From Clostridiales bacterium (GTDB taxonomy: Bacteria; Bacillota; Clostridia; Peptostreptococcales; Acidaminobacteraceae): 64,000 nucleotides of DNA. The notes beneath the pieces were generated by a model. It was not told the origin of the DNA and did no database searches. It saw nothing but the letters and a program-made list of their open reading frames with translations. The DNA lies in NCBI GenBank assembly GCA_030446305.1, contig JASUSA010000006.1:1-64000 (forward strand). Reading direction: 5' to 3'. Positions 8,472-19,553 of the stretch are shown piece by piece. Position 1 is the first letter of the stretch; the number at the start of each line of letters is the position of its first letter. The position numbers and the translations under genes are program-made.

Positions 8472-10133
8472 TTAAAGTGCTTCATTAAAAGAATCCGGCA
8501 AGTCGTTTTCAATGAGAACGACATCGTCAATGGCGACAATGGCGTTCAGGCGTGCATAGGCCTCGTGAATACTCTTGACGCGGTATATATTGTGTTCAGG
8601 GAAATGCCGATTTTTAAGACCTTCCCAAATGGGTTGCGTCTGCTTAATGCCGACGAGAATCACAGCGTCGCAGACATCGGCGATTTGTTCACCAAAGGTT
8701 TGATTCAATGTTTCCGCCATATTACCCAGCTCAATCATGCCGGGGGTGATAATAATTTTTTTATTGCCTTCAAAAGCCTTTAACACTTCAAGTGCCATGG
8801 CAGCCCCTATGGGATTGCTGTTAAAGGCGTCATCCAAAAGTGTGTACTGGTCTGCAACCCTGCGATGTGAGAGACGGTGTTCAACCGGTTCGACTTCGCT
8901 GACGAGCAGCGGCAGTCTCTCGGGGGGAACGCCCAGTGTCAGTGCAACCGCACAGCCTGCCACAACATTTGAAAGGTTATGGCGTCCGAGCAGCTTTGTT
9001 TTCAGGTTGATGCGAATGATTTTTGTTTTGACGTTTGTTGCCGTTTTTATATTGTCGTGCGATTCATTTATACTTTCAATACTTTCAATGCCATAGCCGT
9101 CCGGAGACCACACCAGTGTAAAAGCAGAGCCCATCTGATTGAGTACGAGATTTTCAATGGCAAAATGTGTATGGTGCTGCAAAGCATTTTCACGGTCAAC
9201 AGCATAACGGTATGCCGTAACATCGGATCGCTTTGGCAGTTTTAAGATATTTGGCTCATCACAATTGACATAAATCGTACCGTTCTGAGTGATGTTTTCA
9301 AAGAGTTCACCCTTTGTTCGGATAACGTTGTCAAGTGATTTAAAGGTTTCAAGATGTTGGGGGCCAATGGATGTGATAATGCCCATATTCGGCTGGACAA
9401 AATCGCAAAGTTCTTTGATATCACCAACTTCTTTTGCACCCATTTCGGCGAGAAAGACATTGTGTATGGGTTTTAAACCTTCTCGCAGAGTGCGCGTAAG
9501 GCCCATTTTAGTGTTGAAGCTCTCCGGTGTCATTAAAACGTTAAAATCACGGCTAAGCATTTTATAAAGCACATTTTTAGTGCTGGTTTTGCCATAACTG
9601 CCTGTAATGCCAATGACATTTAGATTCGGTGCCTTGGCGAGTGTCCTGCGGGCATCATCAAAATAATGCTTGTTAACGGCGCTTTCAATGGGCATATTAA
9701 TAGCAGCGGCAATAAAGACATAGATAAACGAAGTAAAATAGCCGATGAATCCCACATAGAGCAGTGATGACCAATAAAAGCCGCCGACGGCTACAAGTGC
9801 CAGCAAAATGGTTAAGGTCACCTTAAGGCGTTTGACCCTTGGCGTGTAGACGAGTTTTTTCTTCACGGGATATGCGGTTTTAATCAGCCAGTAAAAATAG
9901 GCATCGAGACACATGAGCACGCAGCCAATTATTGCTAAAACCGCGTTGCCCCAAATCGTGAATAAAAACCCTAGGACAAACAGGAGTTCATGTGGGCGTA
10001 CAATGCGTGAAGGCGTTTCAAAACGCCATTTTAAATAGCGCTTGAAGCGGTAGCTGTTTTGCTGAAATTTATGCAGATCGTCTTCGCACCGGCTATAGGT
10101 GAGCAAGACGATAATGAGCAGAATAATTGGCAT
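8472..10133 (-). CDS. murF: UDP-N-acetylmuramoyl-tripeptide--D-alanyl-D-alanine ligase (MurF-like, N-terminal TM segments)
   Basis: GITGSYGKTSTKNVLYKML Mur ligase P-loop, LAEMGAKEVGDIKELC, DDAFNSNP. Confidence 0.85.
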   Translation of the reverse strand: MPIILLIIVLLTYSRCEDDLHKFQQNSYRFKRYLKWRFETPSRIVRPHELLFVLGFLFTIWGNAVLAIIGCVLMCLDAYFYWLIKTAYPVKKKLVYTPRVKRLKVTLTILLALVAVGGFYWSSLLYVGFIGYFTSFIYVFIAAAINMPIESAVNKHYFDDARRTLAKAPNLNVIGITGSYGKTSTKNVLYKMLSRDFNVLMTPESFNTKMGLTRTLREGLKPIHNVFLAEMGAKEVGDIKELCDFVQPNMGIITSIGPQHLETFKSLDNVIRTKGELFENITQNGTIYVNCDEPNILKLPKRSDVTAYRYAVDRENALQHHTHFAIENLVLNQMGSAFTLVWSPDGYGIESIESINESHDNIKTATNVKTKIIRINLKTKLLGRHNLSNVVAGCAVALTLGVPPERLPLLVSEVEPVEHRLSHRRVADQYTLLDDAFNSNPIGAAMALEVLKAFEGNKKIIITPGMIELGNMAETLNQTFGEQIADVCDAVILVGIKQTQPIWEGLKNRHFPEHNIYRVKSIHEAYARLNAIVAIDDVVLIENDLPDSFNEAL

Positions 10134-10136
10134 GTG

Positions 10137-10928
10137 TTAGCCTCCGATAAAAGTCTTGAGAATGGTACTGAATCTAAGTGGCTGTTCCAAATAGGAAAAA
10201 TGCCCGGCACCTTCAAAGACGACAAGCCCTGAATCCGGAATATGTGCCACCATGGTTCGTGCATCGGCAATGGGTGTTGCCGTATCCTGATCGCCCCAAA
10301 TGAGCAATGTCGGCATCTCAATTTTTGAAAGGAGATGCGTTAAATCTTCATTGACGACGTTGGAGAGGATGCGCTTCATCATTGGCGAGGCCGACTTGTA
10401 ATCGGCAGAACTGTATTTTTCACTGTAAGCTTTAACAGGCTCGTCCAAGATAAAATGCAGGCCGGGAACGCGGTTGAGTGCACGTACCAATTTAAAGCCG
10501 TAGACTTTAAGGTAATATGAAGGACTGCGTTTCGGCTTGATTCCCGCACTATTTGTTAGGATGAGCTTGTCGATAGGTGTGATCTGCGTGAGCTTTATGG
10601 CGACGCGGCCGCCAAACGAATGGCCGAGCACAATAGGGGCTTCAAGCTGAAATGCTTCAATAAACTGCTTTACCATTGCCGTATAATCATCTAAATGCCA
10701 AGGTGCGTCGGGCTCATCAGAGGCGCCGAATCCGGGAAAGTCCAGTGCATAGATGGGCAATACCTGCTGGAGTTCTTCAATGAGTGCTGAAAAAGTCTCT
10801 TTATTGGTTCCCCAGCCGTGCAGTAGCAGGAGCGGCGATTTTGACACCGGCGCATCGACATCGTACATACGCGTTGGGTGATGATACGTGTAGGCAATGC
10901 GTATGGTTTTATACGTATAAATAGGCAT
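10137..10928 (-). CDS. alpha/beta hydrolase
   Basis: LLLLHGWGTNKETF, VLGHSFGGRVAIKL nucleophile elbow, GAGHFSYLEQP. Start moved to MPIYTYKT. Confidence 0.85.
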   Translation of the reverse strand: MPIYTYKTIRIAYTYHHPTRMYDVDAPVSKSPLLLLHGWGTNKETFSALIEELQQVLPIYALDFPGFGASDEPDAPWHLDDYTAMVKQFIEAFQLEAPIVLGHSFGGRVAIKLTQITPIDKLILTNSAGIKPKRSPSYYLKVYGFKLVRALNRVPGLHFILDEPVKAYSEKYSSADYKSASPMMKRILSNVVNEDLTHLLSKIEMPTLLIWGDQDTATPIADARTMVAHIPDSGLVVFEGAGHFSYLEQPLRFSTILKTFIGG

Positions 10929-11100
10929 ATAGACCTCTTTTAACTTATTGGAATAACAGGTCAATGCCTGTTTCAATCATCATTTTACCACAAATGACCA
11001 AAGGACATAAGACTATACTAAAAACCTGTTATTGAAATGTAATAAACATTTTGAAAGGGCATGGTATAATAAGGTTAGAAAAATTGACAAGGAGGGCCAA

Positions 11101-13041
11101 ATGATTTTAGGAAAGTCGAAAATCTATTATAAACTCACGGCGATTTTAATGGCATTCATGATGATTGGCAACGTCAGCTTTGCTGCAGTGATGACGGATG
11201 TCACGGAATCGCATTGGGCAAACACCGTGGTACAGCACATGGTGGATGAAGACATTATGGCAATTTATGAAGACAACAGTTTTAAGCCAAACGAAACGGC
11301 AACAAAGGCGGAAACTTTAATTGTGATATACAGGGCGGCAATTGCAGCTGGCCTGCTAACAGCTTCTGAAGGTGCAACACTGGCAGATACTTATGAATCG
11401 CAGCTCGAAGCACTGAACATCCCTAAGATGCTGGCACCTTACGGCGGTGATGTCTATCCTGCGCTGGGTTATGCGCTTGAAAATGATATTGTCGTCATGG
11501 ATGAAGTCAAATACTTTGTCAATGAAGGTGCATTTACCGGCGTCAGCAGGGTTGAAGCCTCTGTCTTCTTCGGGAAGGCATTGAATCTCTATAAAAATGA
11601 GAATCTCAATAAAATTATTTCACTTTCTTATAAAGACGCCTTTGAAATTTCATTAAGTGCGCTGAAATATGTTAACTTGCTGATTGATTACAATATCGTT
11701 TCGGCAAAGGGTGACAGCAACGGCAACTTTAATCCGAAGACGATTTTAAACAGAGCCGTACTCGCTGTCTTTGCAGACGGTTACTTTGGCGCCATTACAA
11801 CAGGCGTATCAGAAATTCCGACGACAGATCCCGAGCAGCCTTCGACAGTGGATAGCGAAGACCCGGTGACTGGTGATCCCGATACACCAGTAACCGGTGA
11901 TGTTGAAACCGCGGAAACGCCTACTGTCCAAACGGTTACCGGAACGATTACCGATATTTTCAGTGATCTTAAATACCTTGAAGTGAAGTCAACTGCCGGA
12001 AAGGTTGCAACATATAATGTGAAGAGTGTTCCCATTTATGCAGATCAAGTGGCCATTAGCCTCGATCATTTAAAAGCGGGGATCGCTGTGACGCTGACCA
12101 TCGAAAACAGTGCCGTGACACGCGTTGATGTGCCGCTGTTCTTTGACAGTGTTTCAGGGAGCTTTAACAGTATTTCAGGCTACCTCGGCACGGAAAAAGA
12201 TTTTAGGTCATTAAAAATAGCACTTGATTCAGGCGGGTTTGATTTTAAACGCGTTTATGCCGATACGCGCGTTATTGTCGACGGCGTCAGTGCCGATATT
12301 GACGATCTTAAAAACAATTATTACCTCACGATCTACTATCAGGACTATACGGCGATGAGCATTGTCGCATATTCTGATAATTATGAATTCAAAGGGATGC
12401 TCACGAAGGAAATCCCACTGAAGGGGCCGACATCCCTTGAAGTGACGCTGGAAGACGGTACACAGTTCAAGGCGCCTATCTCAGATGGTGTTGCATTCAG
12501 CAATGTGACGGGCAATCGCCTTAACGAAAATGATATTGTCAATGTGAAACTGGTCTATGGCAAGGTAAAATCTATTGCGTATGCAGGCGTTGTCAGAGAT
12601 ATTAAGGGTATCATCAAGGGCATCTATATCAAAGCAGAATCAGAAATTGCACTGGATACAGGTGCAAAGGAATATGAAATCGTCGCTGTCGATCCAAATC
12701 TCAATATCATTGCAGAAGATGGTGAAGAAGGACTCAACATTTATGATCTGCGCCTTGATCAGATCGCCAATGTGCACATTGGCTTTGACGGAATCGAAGT
12801 GATTCGCCTTGGCGACGAAGCGGATATTGAAGCATTTAATGCGACAGTCACCAGTGTTATCACTACATCGAATATTATGATTGTCGTCGATGACAGCGGG
12901 ATCTCTAAGACCATTGCATTCGCAAAGAATTCGAACCTCGACATCGCTGATTACATGGCTGGCGACAAGCTTTACATTAGTGGCCGTAAGATTACAGAAG
13001 GCCTGTTTGAAGCCGATCATATCACTTCTGTCACCCAATAA
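11101..13041 (+). CDS. S-layer homology (SLH) domain protein
   Basis: Signal peptide and SLH-like repeats (TDVTESHWANTVVQHMVDEDIMAIYEDNSFKPNETATKAE). Start at 11101 after AAGGAGG; ORF-track start 11032 is too far upstream. TGGTATAAT at 11062-11070. Confidence 0.82.
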   Translation: MILGKSKIYYKLTAILMAFMMIGNVSFAAVMTDVTESHWANTVVQHMVDEDIMAIYEDNSFKPNETATKAETLIVIYRAAIAAGLLTASEGATLADTYESQLEALNIPKMLAPYGGDVYPALGYALENDIVVMDEVKYFVNEGAFTGVSRVEASVFFGKALNLYKNENLNKIISLSYKDAFEISLSALKYVNLLIDYNIVSAKGDSNGNFNPKTILNRAVLAVFADGYFGAITTGVSEIPTTDPEQPSTVDSEDPVTGDPDTPVTGDVETAETPTVQTVTGTITDIFSDLKYLEVKSTAGKVATYNVKSVPIYADQVAISLDHLKAGIAVTLTIENSAVTRVDVPLFFDSVSGSFNSISGYLGTEKDFRSLKIALDSGGFDFKRVYADTRVIVDGVSADIDDLKNNYYLTIYYQDYTAMSIVAYSDNYEFKGMLTKEIPLKGPTSLEVTLEDGTQFKAPISDGVAFSNVTGNRLNENDIVNVKLVYGKVKSIAYAGVVRDIKGIIKGIYIKAESEIALDTGAKEYEIVAVDPNLNIIAEDGEEGLNIYDLRLDQIANVHIGFDGIEVIRLGDEADIEAFNATVTSVITTSNIMIVVDDSGISKTIAFAKNSNLDIADYMAGDKLYISGRKITEGLFEADHITSVTQ

Positions 13042-13060
13042 AATTCTATTTAAAAAAGTG

Positions 13061-13089
13061 TTGACTTCACTAAGTGAAGTGGATATACT
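13061..13089 (+). promoter_or_regulatory. sigma-A promoter with embedded palindromic operator
   Basis: TTGACT-17 nt-TATACT; spacer region holds the perfect palindrome ACTTCACT-A-AGTGAAGT (13064-13080). Confidence 0.8.
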
Positions 13090-13094
13090 ATGTA

Positions 13095-13203
13095 AGTATT
13101 GTTAATTGAATCGGTATAGTGACACCCTTAAGGGTGGCTACTTGAGCCTTAGGAACAAGAGTGTTTAGTCATCCTTAAGGGGTGATTTCTCACTCTTTTT
13201 TTG
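13095..13203 (+). ncRNA. structured pyrG leader or stand-alone small RNA ending in an intrinsic terminator
   Basis: Hairpin CACCCTTAAGGGTG (13123-13136); terminator AAGAGTG...CACTCTTTTTTT (13157-13203) enclosing CATCCTTAAGGGGTG. Confidence 0.65.
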
Positions 13204-13257
13204 TACAATTAACAGCACGGTTATTTACTGTTATTCATTTTGATTTATATAGGATAG

Positions 13258-14892
<1,635 letters not shown>

Positions 14893-14895
14893 TTT

Positions 14896-14940
14896 CAAAG
14901 CTGAACGACAAAGCTGAATGACAAAGCTGAATGACAAAGC
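14896..14940. repeat. 13-bp tandem repeat, about 3.5 copies
   Basis: CAAAGCTGAACGA CAAAGCTGAATGA CAAAGCTGAATGA CAAAGC. Confidence 0.9.
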
Positions 14941-15121
14941 GCCGTGGCGAATGATGCATATCCAGTGTCGACGGGCGCCTGACGCCTTTGTGGCATTTTG
15001 AGATAGGCATCAACAGAGGCATGACTGTAAACAATCGTTGTGATAGATAACGGCAGAGATAACAATAGATGGTGAACTTGACTGACTGCTGCCATGAAGC
15101 GGTGGTATAATGGAGCGATTT

Positions 15122-16057
15122 ATGATCAAGATAAGCGTCGTCGTACCGGCGTATAATGAAGAAGCAAATATTGCACCGCTTTGCCTGCGTCTGCATAAGA
15201 CGCTCGCCGATATTGATGAGGCTTATGAAATCATTTTCATTGATGACGGCAGCAGGGACGGCACTGTTTCAGAAGTACTAAAATGCAGGGCAGTTGATGA
15301 GCGCGTGAAACTTATTTCTTTTGCGCGAAACTTTGGACATGAAATGGCAAATACGGCGGGATTTCGAAAAGCAACCGGAGAAGCTGTGGTCATTATCGAT
15401 GCAGACCTTCAAGATCCGCCGGAAGTGATTCGCGAAATGTATGAAAAATACGTTGAAGGGTTTGATGTCGTTTATGCACAGCGACGTTCACGTAAAAAAG
15501 AATCACCGCTTAAAAAGGCAACCTCAAAACTGTTCTATCGCGTCTTGAAGTCGCTGAGTGATACCGAAATTCCCCTTGATACTGGAGATTTCAGGCTGCT
15601 CAGCCGCAGGGCTGTGGATGCGCTCAATCTAATGGATGAGAAGAATCGGTTTTTTAGAGGGTTGACACATTGGATTGGATTCAATGTCACTCAGGTCTAC
15701 TTTGATCGCGACGAGCGTCATGCGGGGGAGACCAAATACAGTTATTTAAAGCTCATGCGTCTTGCACTGGATGCGATTGTTTCTTTTTCTTATAAACCGC
15801 TGAAGTTATTCAGTCTCTTTGGTTTTATTTCTGCCATCGTCGGTTTTGTAATGATGGCTTACTGGATTGTTAAAAAGCTGGTATTCGGGAATCCAACAGA
15901 TGGATGGACGTCAACGGTAACCATTTTTCTCTTTTTCTTTGGGCTTCTCATGATACAATTGTCGCTGATTGGTGAATACATTGCACGGATTTATGAAGAA
16001 GTGAGAGCGCGACCACTTTACATCATTGGCCGTGAAGAGGGCTTTGAACATGAATAA
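15122..16057 (+). CDS. family 2 glycosyltransferase, GtrB/DPM1-like
   Basis: ISVVVPAYNEEANI, IDADLQDPPEVI, two C-terminal TMs. Confidence 0.9.
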   Translation: MIKISVVVPAYNEEANIAPLCLRLHKTLADIDEAYEIIFIDDGSRDGTVSEVLKCRAVDERVKLISFARNFGHEMANTAGFRKATGEAVVIIDADLQDPPEVIREMYEKYVEGFDVVYAQRRSRKKESPLKKATSKLFYRVLKSLSDTEIPLDTGDFRLLSRRAVDALNLMDEKNRFFRGLTHWIGFNVTQVYFDRDERHAGETKYSYLKLMRLALDAIVSFSYKPLKLFSLFGFISAIVGFVMMAYWIVKKLVFGNPTDGWTSTVTIFLFFFGLLMIQLSLIGEYIARIYEEVRARPLYIIGREEGFEHE

Positions 16058-16451
16058 GACACCCGTTGGCGAAGGTATTCGCTATCTCATTATCGGATTT
16101 GCAACAACGGTTATCAATATAAGTTTTTACAAGGCGCTTCTCATAATGGGAAGCGCTTATGGCATTGCGACAACGGTGGCATTTGTTGTAGCAGTGCTCT
16201 TTGCCTATTGGGCCAACGCGCGGTATGTTTTTCGTAAAGCGCTGTCAAATGTGGCACTTGTTAAGTTTTTCGGTGCGCGTATCGGCACTTTTTTTCTGGA
16301 AACTGCCGGATTGGTGTTTTGTGTTGAAATGCTGACAATGGATGCGTTTTATGCAAAATTGGCCGTTAATGTGGTCATTATTATACTAAACTATCTCATT
16401 AGCAAGTTTTGGATTTTCAAGGGGGATGTAAATGAAGGCATGGATCACTGA
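16050..16451 (+). CDS. GtrA family protein
   Basis: Small four-TM protein, YLIIGFATTVINISFYKALL...ANARYVFRK; overlaps the GtrB-like gene. Confidence 0.88.
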   Translation: MNKTPVGEGIRYLIIGFATTVINISFYKALLIMGSAYGIATTVAFVVAVLFAYWANARYVFRKALSNVALVKFFGARIGTFFLETAGLVFCVEMLTMDAFYAKLAVNVVIIILNYLISKFWIFKGDVNEGMDH

Positions 16452-17790
16452 GAACAGACGAACTTCGCTGGCGTTGGTTATTTTGCTGCTACTCAGCACG
16501 CTGGTGCGCGTCTGGTTCATCACGCACATACCGACGATACAGCAGTATGATTTTGAGACCTATTACCAGTTGGCAGTCAATGTGGCGACGGGACAGGGCT
16601 ATACGCTGGGGGGCTATCCGGTGGCATGGCAGGGAATGCTGTATTCAACAGCACTAGGCGTTGTCTTTAAATTGCTTGGGACGACTGATGTGATGGTGCC
16701 AAAAGTGCTCAATATCGCGATGTCTGAAGCGACGATTCTCTTTGTTTTCATATTGATGCGTCGGCTGTATAACAAGCCGTTTGCCGTCTGGACGGCAATT
16801 GTGTTAATGGCTTTTATGCCGCAGCAGATTGCGTACTGCAACGTCGTCGGCACGGAGATTGTAACGGCATTTGTTTTAAGCTTTACCATGGTGGTGATGA
16901 CGATGCATCTGAAACCTGCTGTCAAATATCCGATTTTAGGGATTTTATCAGCCATTTTATCGCTTTTAAAACCTTTTTACTTGGCCTATCCATTGGTGCT
17001 TGCCGTTTACGCATGGCTCACGGAAAAAAAATTAAAGTCGGCGATCGTGAAATTTGCAGTGGTTTTTTGTGTGATGTGGCTGGCGATTATGCCGTGGTCC
17101 ATTCGAAACTATCAGAAATACCATCGGTTTATTCCGATTTCGTATAATTCGGGATTTAATCTCTTCATTAATAACAATGCGCAAAATGTTCATGGCGGCT
17201 GGATGGATTATCATGAAATTGAGATGCCCGCAGCACTGGCTGATGCAATTGATGCTGAAGTCGATGCGCACGGCGCGTCTGTAAAGACTTCGCCAAATCT
17301 GGAAGTCATGATGAAACCCTATGCAAAAGCGTGGATCATGGAAAACCCCGTTGAATTTTTTAAACTGGGCATTATTCGCACACAGGCCACTTATTTTAGC
17401 GGAGCGTGGGATGTCAGCGCGTGGACGATGAATGCACTGACATATGATGAAACCACGTCGGCGACAGATGTGTATACATTCCAGCGAAACTTAAATCTGC
17501 TTAGAGCGGTATCCGATATATTATTGGCCTTTGTCAGCACGTTTGGCTGCCTCTTTGTCTTCATGAACAGCTGGCGCGTCTTAAAAAACCTTTTCAATCA
17601 GCATACGAAATTGAAACCGGCAATGCTTTTGCCCGTGATCAATCTGGCTTTTATTTCTGTGGTCTATTTTGTCTATGAGGGACAGCCAAGATATAATTTT
17701 ATTGCACTCTTTATGCTGATTATTTGTTTTGCGATTGGCCTTGAAGTCCTTTTGTCACAGATGAAAAAATATAGTGAGGAAGGGGTTTAA
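16432..17790 (+). CDS. polytopic membrane glycosyltransferase (GT39/PMT-like)
   Basis: Multi-TM protein, YDFETYYQLAVNVATGQGYTLGG, PWSIRNYQKYHRFIPISYNSGFNLFINNN. Confidence 0.75.
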   Translation: MKAWITENRRTSLALVILLLLSTLVRVWFITHIPTIQQYDFETYYQLAVNVATGQGYTLGGYPVAWQGMLYSTALGVVFKLLGTTDVMVPKVLNIAMSEATILFVFILMRRLYNKPFAVWTAIVLMAFMPQQIAYCNVVGTEIVTAFVLSFTMVVMTMHLKPAVKYPILGILSAILSLLKPFYLAYPLVLAVYAWLTEKKLKSAIVKFAVVFCVMWLAIMPWSIRNYQKYHRFIPISYNSGFNLFINNNAQNVHGGWMDYHEIEMPAALADAIDAEVDAHGASVKTSPNLEVMMKPYAKAWIMENPVEFFKLGIIRTQATYFSGAWDVSAWTMNALTYDETTSATDVYTFQRNLNLLRAVSDILLAFVSTFGCLFVFMNSWRVLKNLFNQHTKLKPAMLLPVINLAFISVVYFVYEGQPRYNFIALFMLIICFAIGLEVLLSQMKKYSEEGV

Positions 17791-17872
17791 AAACCCTATG
17801 AATAGGCATATAATGGGTGTGGAGCTGATTGGATCAGCAATCGGCGCGATATTTGTATGACGGGAGGCAAAG

Positions 17873-18262
17873 ATGTCAGAGAAAGTAATGATACGGTTAA
17901 GAATGTCCATGCATGACGCACATTATGGTGGTAATCTTGTTGATGGCGCAAAGATGTTAAATCTTTTTGGTGATGTGGCAACAGAATTGCTTATACGCAA
18001 TGATGGTGATGAAGGCTTATTTGCAGCATACGACAGTGTTGAGTTTTTGGCGCCGGTTTATGCAGGCGACTATATTGAAGCGGAAGGTGAAATTGTCTCT
18101 GTGGGCAATTCATCCAGAAAAATGGTCTTTGAAGCGAGAAAGGTGATTGTACCGAGACCTGACATCAACGATTCGGCCTGTGACGTGCTCGAAACACCAG
18201 TGGTCGTCTGTCGTGCATCGGGTACGTGCGTTGTAACAAAGGATAAGCAGCGCAATCGTTAA
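17873..18262 (+). CDS. kal: 3-aminobutyryl-CoA ammonia-lyase (hotdog fold)
   Basis: [44 protein letters not shown] matches the Kal family as I know it; adjacent to kce. Confidence 0.82.
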   Translation: MSEKVMIRLRMSMHDAHYGGNLVDGAKMLNLFGDVATELLIRNDGDEGLFAAYDSVEFLAPVYAGDYIEAEGEIVSVGNSSRKMVFEARKVIVPRPDINDSACDVLETPVVVCRASGTCVVTKDKQRNR

Positions 18263-18351
18263 CGTATTAAAACGATTATTGTGATAGGTGCACCTGTTTG
18301 ATCCGTGCACCTGTAGGATATGATTGATACAAAGCTGGAAGGAGCGCAATC

Positions 18352-19173
18352 ATGGAAAAGTTGATTATAACGGCGGCGTTAACGGGTGCGGAAGTGACAC
18401 GTGAGCAGCAGCCGAATCTACCGCTGACGCCGATAGAAATTGCAGAAGAGGCATTGGCATGCTATCAGGCGGGTGCTTCAATAGTCCACGTTCACGCCCG
18501 AACAGCACAGGGAGTACCGACACAGGAAATTGAGATGTACCGAGAAATTGTCTCAGAAATTCAGGCGCGATGTCCGGTGATTATTCAGCCGACCACAGGC
18601 GGCGCCGTTTGGCATACCTTTGAGCAGCGGATGCAGCCGCTGCTGCTTAAACCGGAGATGGCAACGCTGAGCTGTGGTACATGCAATTTTGGCGATGACG
18701 TCTTTGTGAATACAGCGCCATTTATGAAAGAATTGGCGGAAAAGATGCTGACTTTAGGCATTAAACCTGAACTCGAAGTTTTTGAACGCGGCATGATTCA
18801 AAATGCAGTGCGCTTGGCGCAGCAGGGCCTTTTAAAAACACCGCTTCATTTTGATATGGTGCTTGGTGTTCCGGGCGCTTGTCCGGGGACGCCGGAAGAT
18901 TTGATGTACATGGTTGGACAATTGCCAAAGGATGCAACATGGACGGTTGCCGGTATTGGCCGGGCGCAATTGCCGCTGGCAGCAATGGGAATTATACTCG
19001 GCGGTCATGTTCGCGTGGGATTTGAGGATAATGTCTATTTGGAAAAAGGTGTGCTGGCAGGCTCAAATGCCGATTTTGTCAAACGTATTGCACGTTTGGC
19101 GAATGAATTGGGTCGACCGGTTGCAACACCTGAAGAAGCCCGTAAAATTCTGCAGATCCGAAACGATTCGTAA
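18352..19173 (+). CDS. kce: 3-keto-5-aminohexanoate cleavage enzyme (BKACE family)
   Basis: LIITAALTGAEVTREQQPNLPLTPIEIAEEALACYQAGASIVHVHAR...GHVRVGFEDNVYL. Confidence 0.88.
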   Translation: MEKLIITAALTGAEVTREQQPNLPLTPIEIAEEALACYQAGASIVHVHARTAQGVPTQEIEMYREIVSEIQARCPVIIQPTTGGAVWHTFEQRMQPLLLKPEMATLSCGTCNFGDDVFVNTAPFMKELAEKMLTLGIKPELEVFERGMIQNAVRLAQQGLLKTPLHFDMVLGVPGACPGTPEDLMYMVGQLPKDATWTVAGIGRAQLPLAAMGIILGGHVRVGFEDNVYLEKGVLAGSNADFVKRIARLANELGRPVATPEEARKILQIRNDS

Positions 19174-19184
19174 AAATATCAGTT

Positions 19185-19237
19185 AAGCCTCGGCAAGACG
19201 CATGTATAAACACATGTGTATCATTGCCGGGGCTTTT
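19185..19237 (+). terminator. intrinsic terminator after kce
   Basis: AAGCCTCGGCAA...TTGCCGGGGCTTTT. Confidence 0.75.
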
Positions 19238-19320
19238 AATTTTCATCAATTAAGCGCTAAACCATCAAGTTTCCCATACGTGTGCAACAGATGAACAGCA
19301 TTTGCATGATCGATTCATTA

Positions 19321-19356
19321 AAGATAATCTCTGTGAAAAAGATAATCTCTGTGAAA
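19321..19356. repeat. 18-bp tandem duplication
   Basis: AAGATAATCTCTGTGAAA x2. Confidence 0.9.
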
Positions 19357-19553
19357 GGCGTGTGCCGGAAATTGTCATATTTCCGACTGTAATTTGAAGA
19401 TAGAAATTCACAAAATATTAAATTTCGTTTATAATATAGGTTATTATAATCATTGAAGAACAGTCGCATAGGCATAATGCATGACATCTTATGGAAGGCA
19501 TAGGGCAGTTTATGTACCAATCGGCTGATACAGGGTAATGCTGAGGAGGAAAT

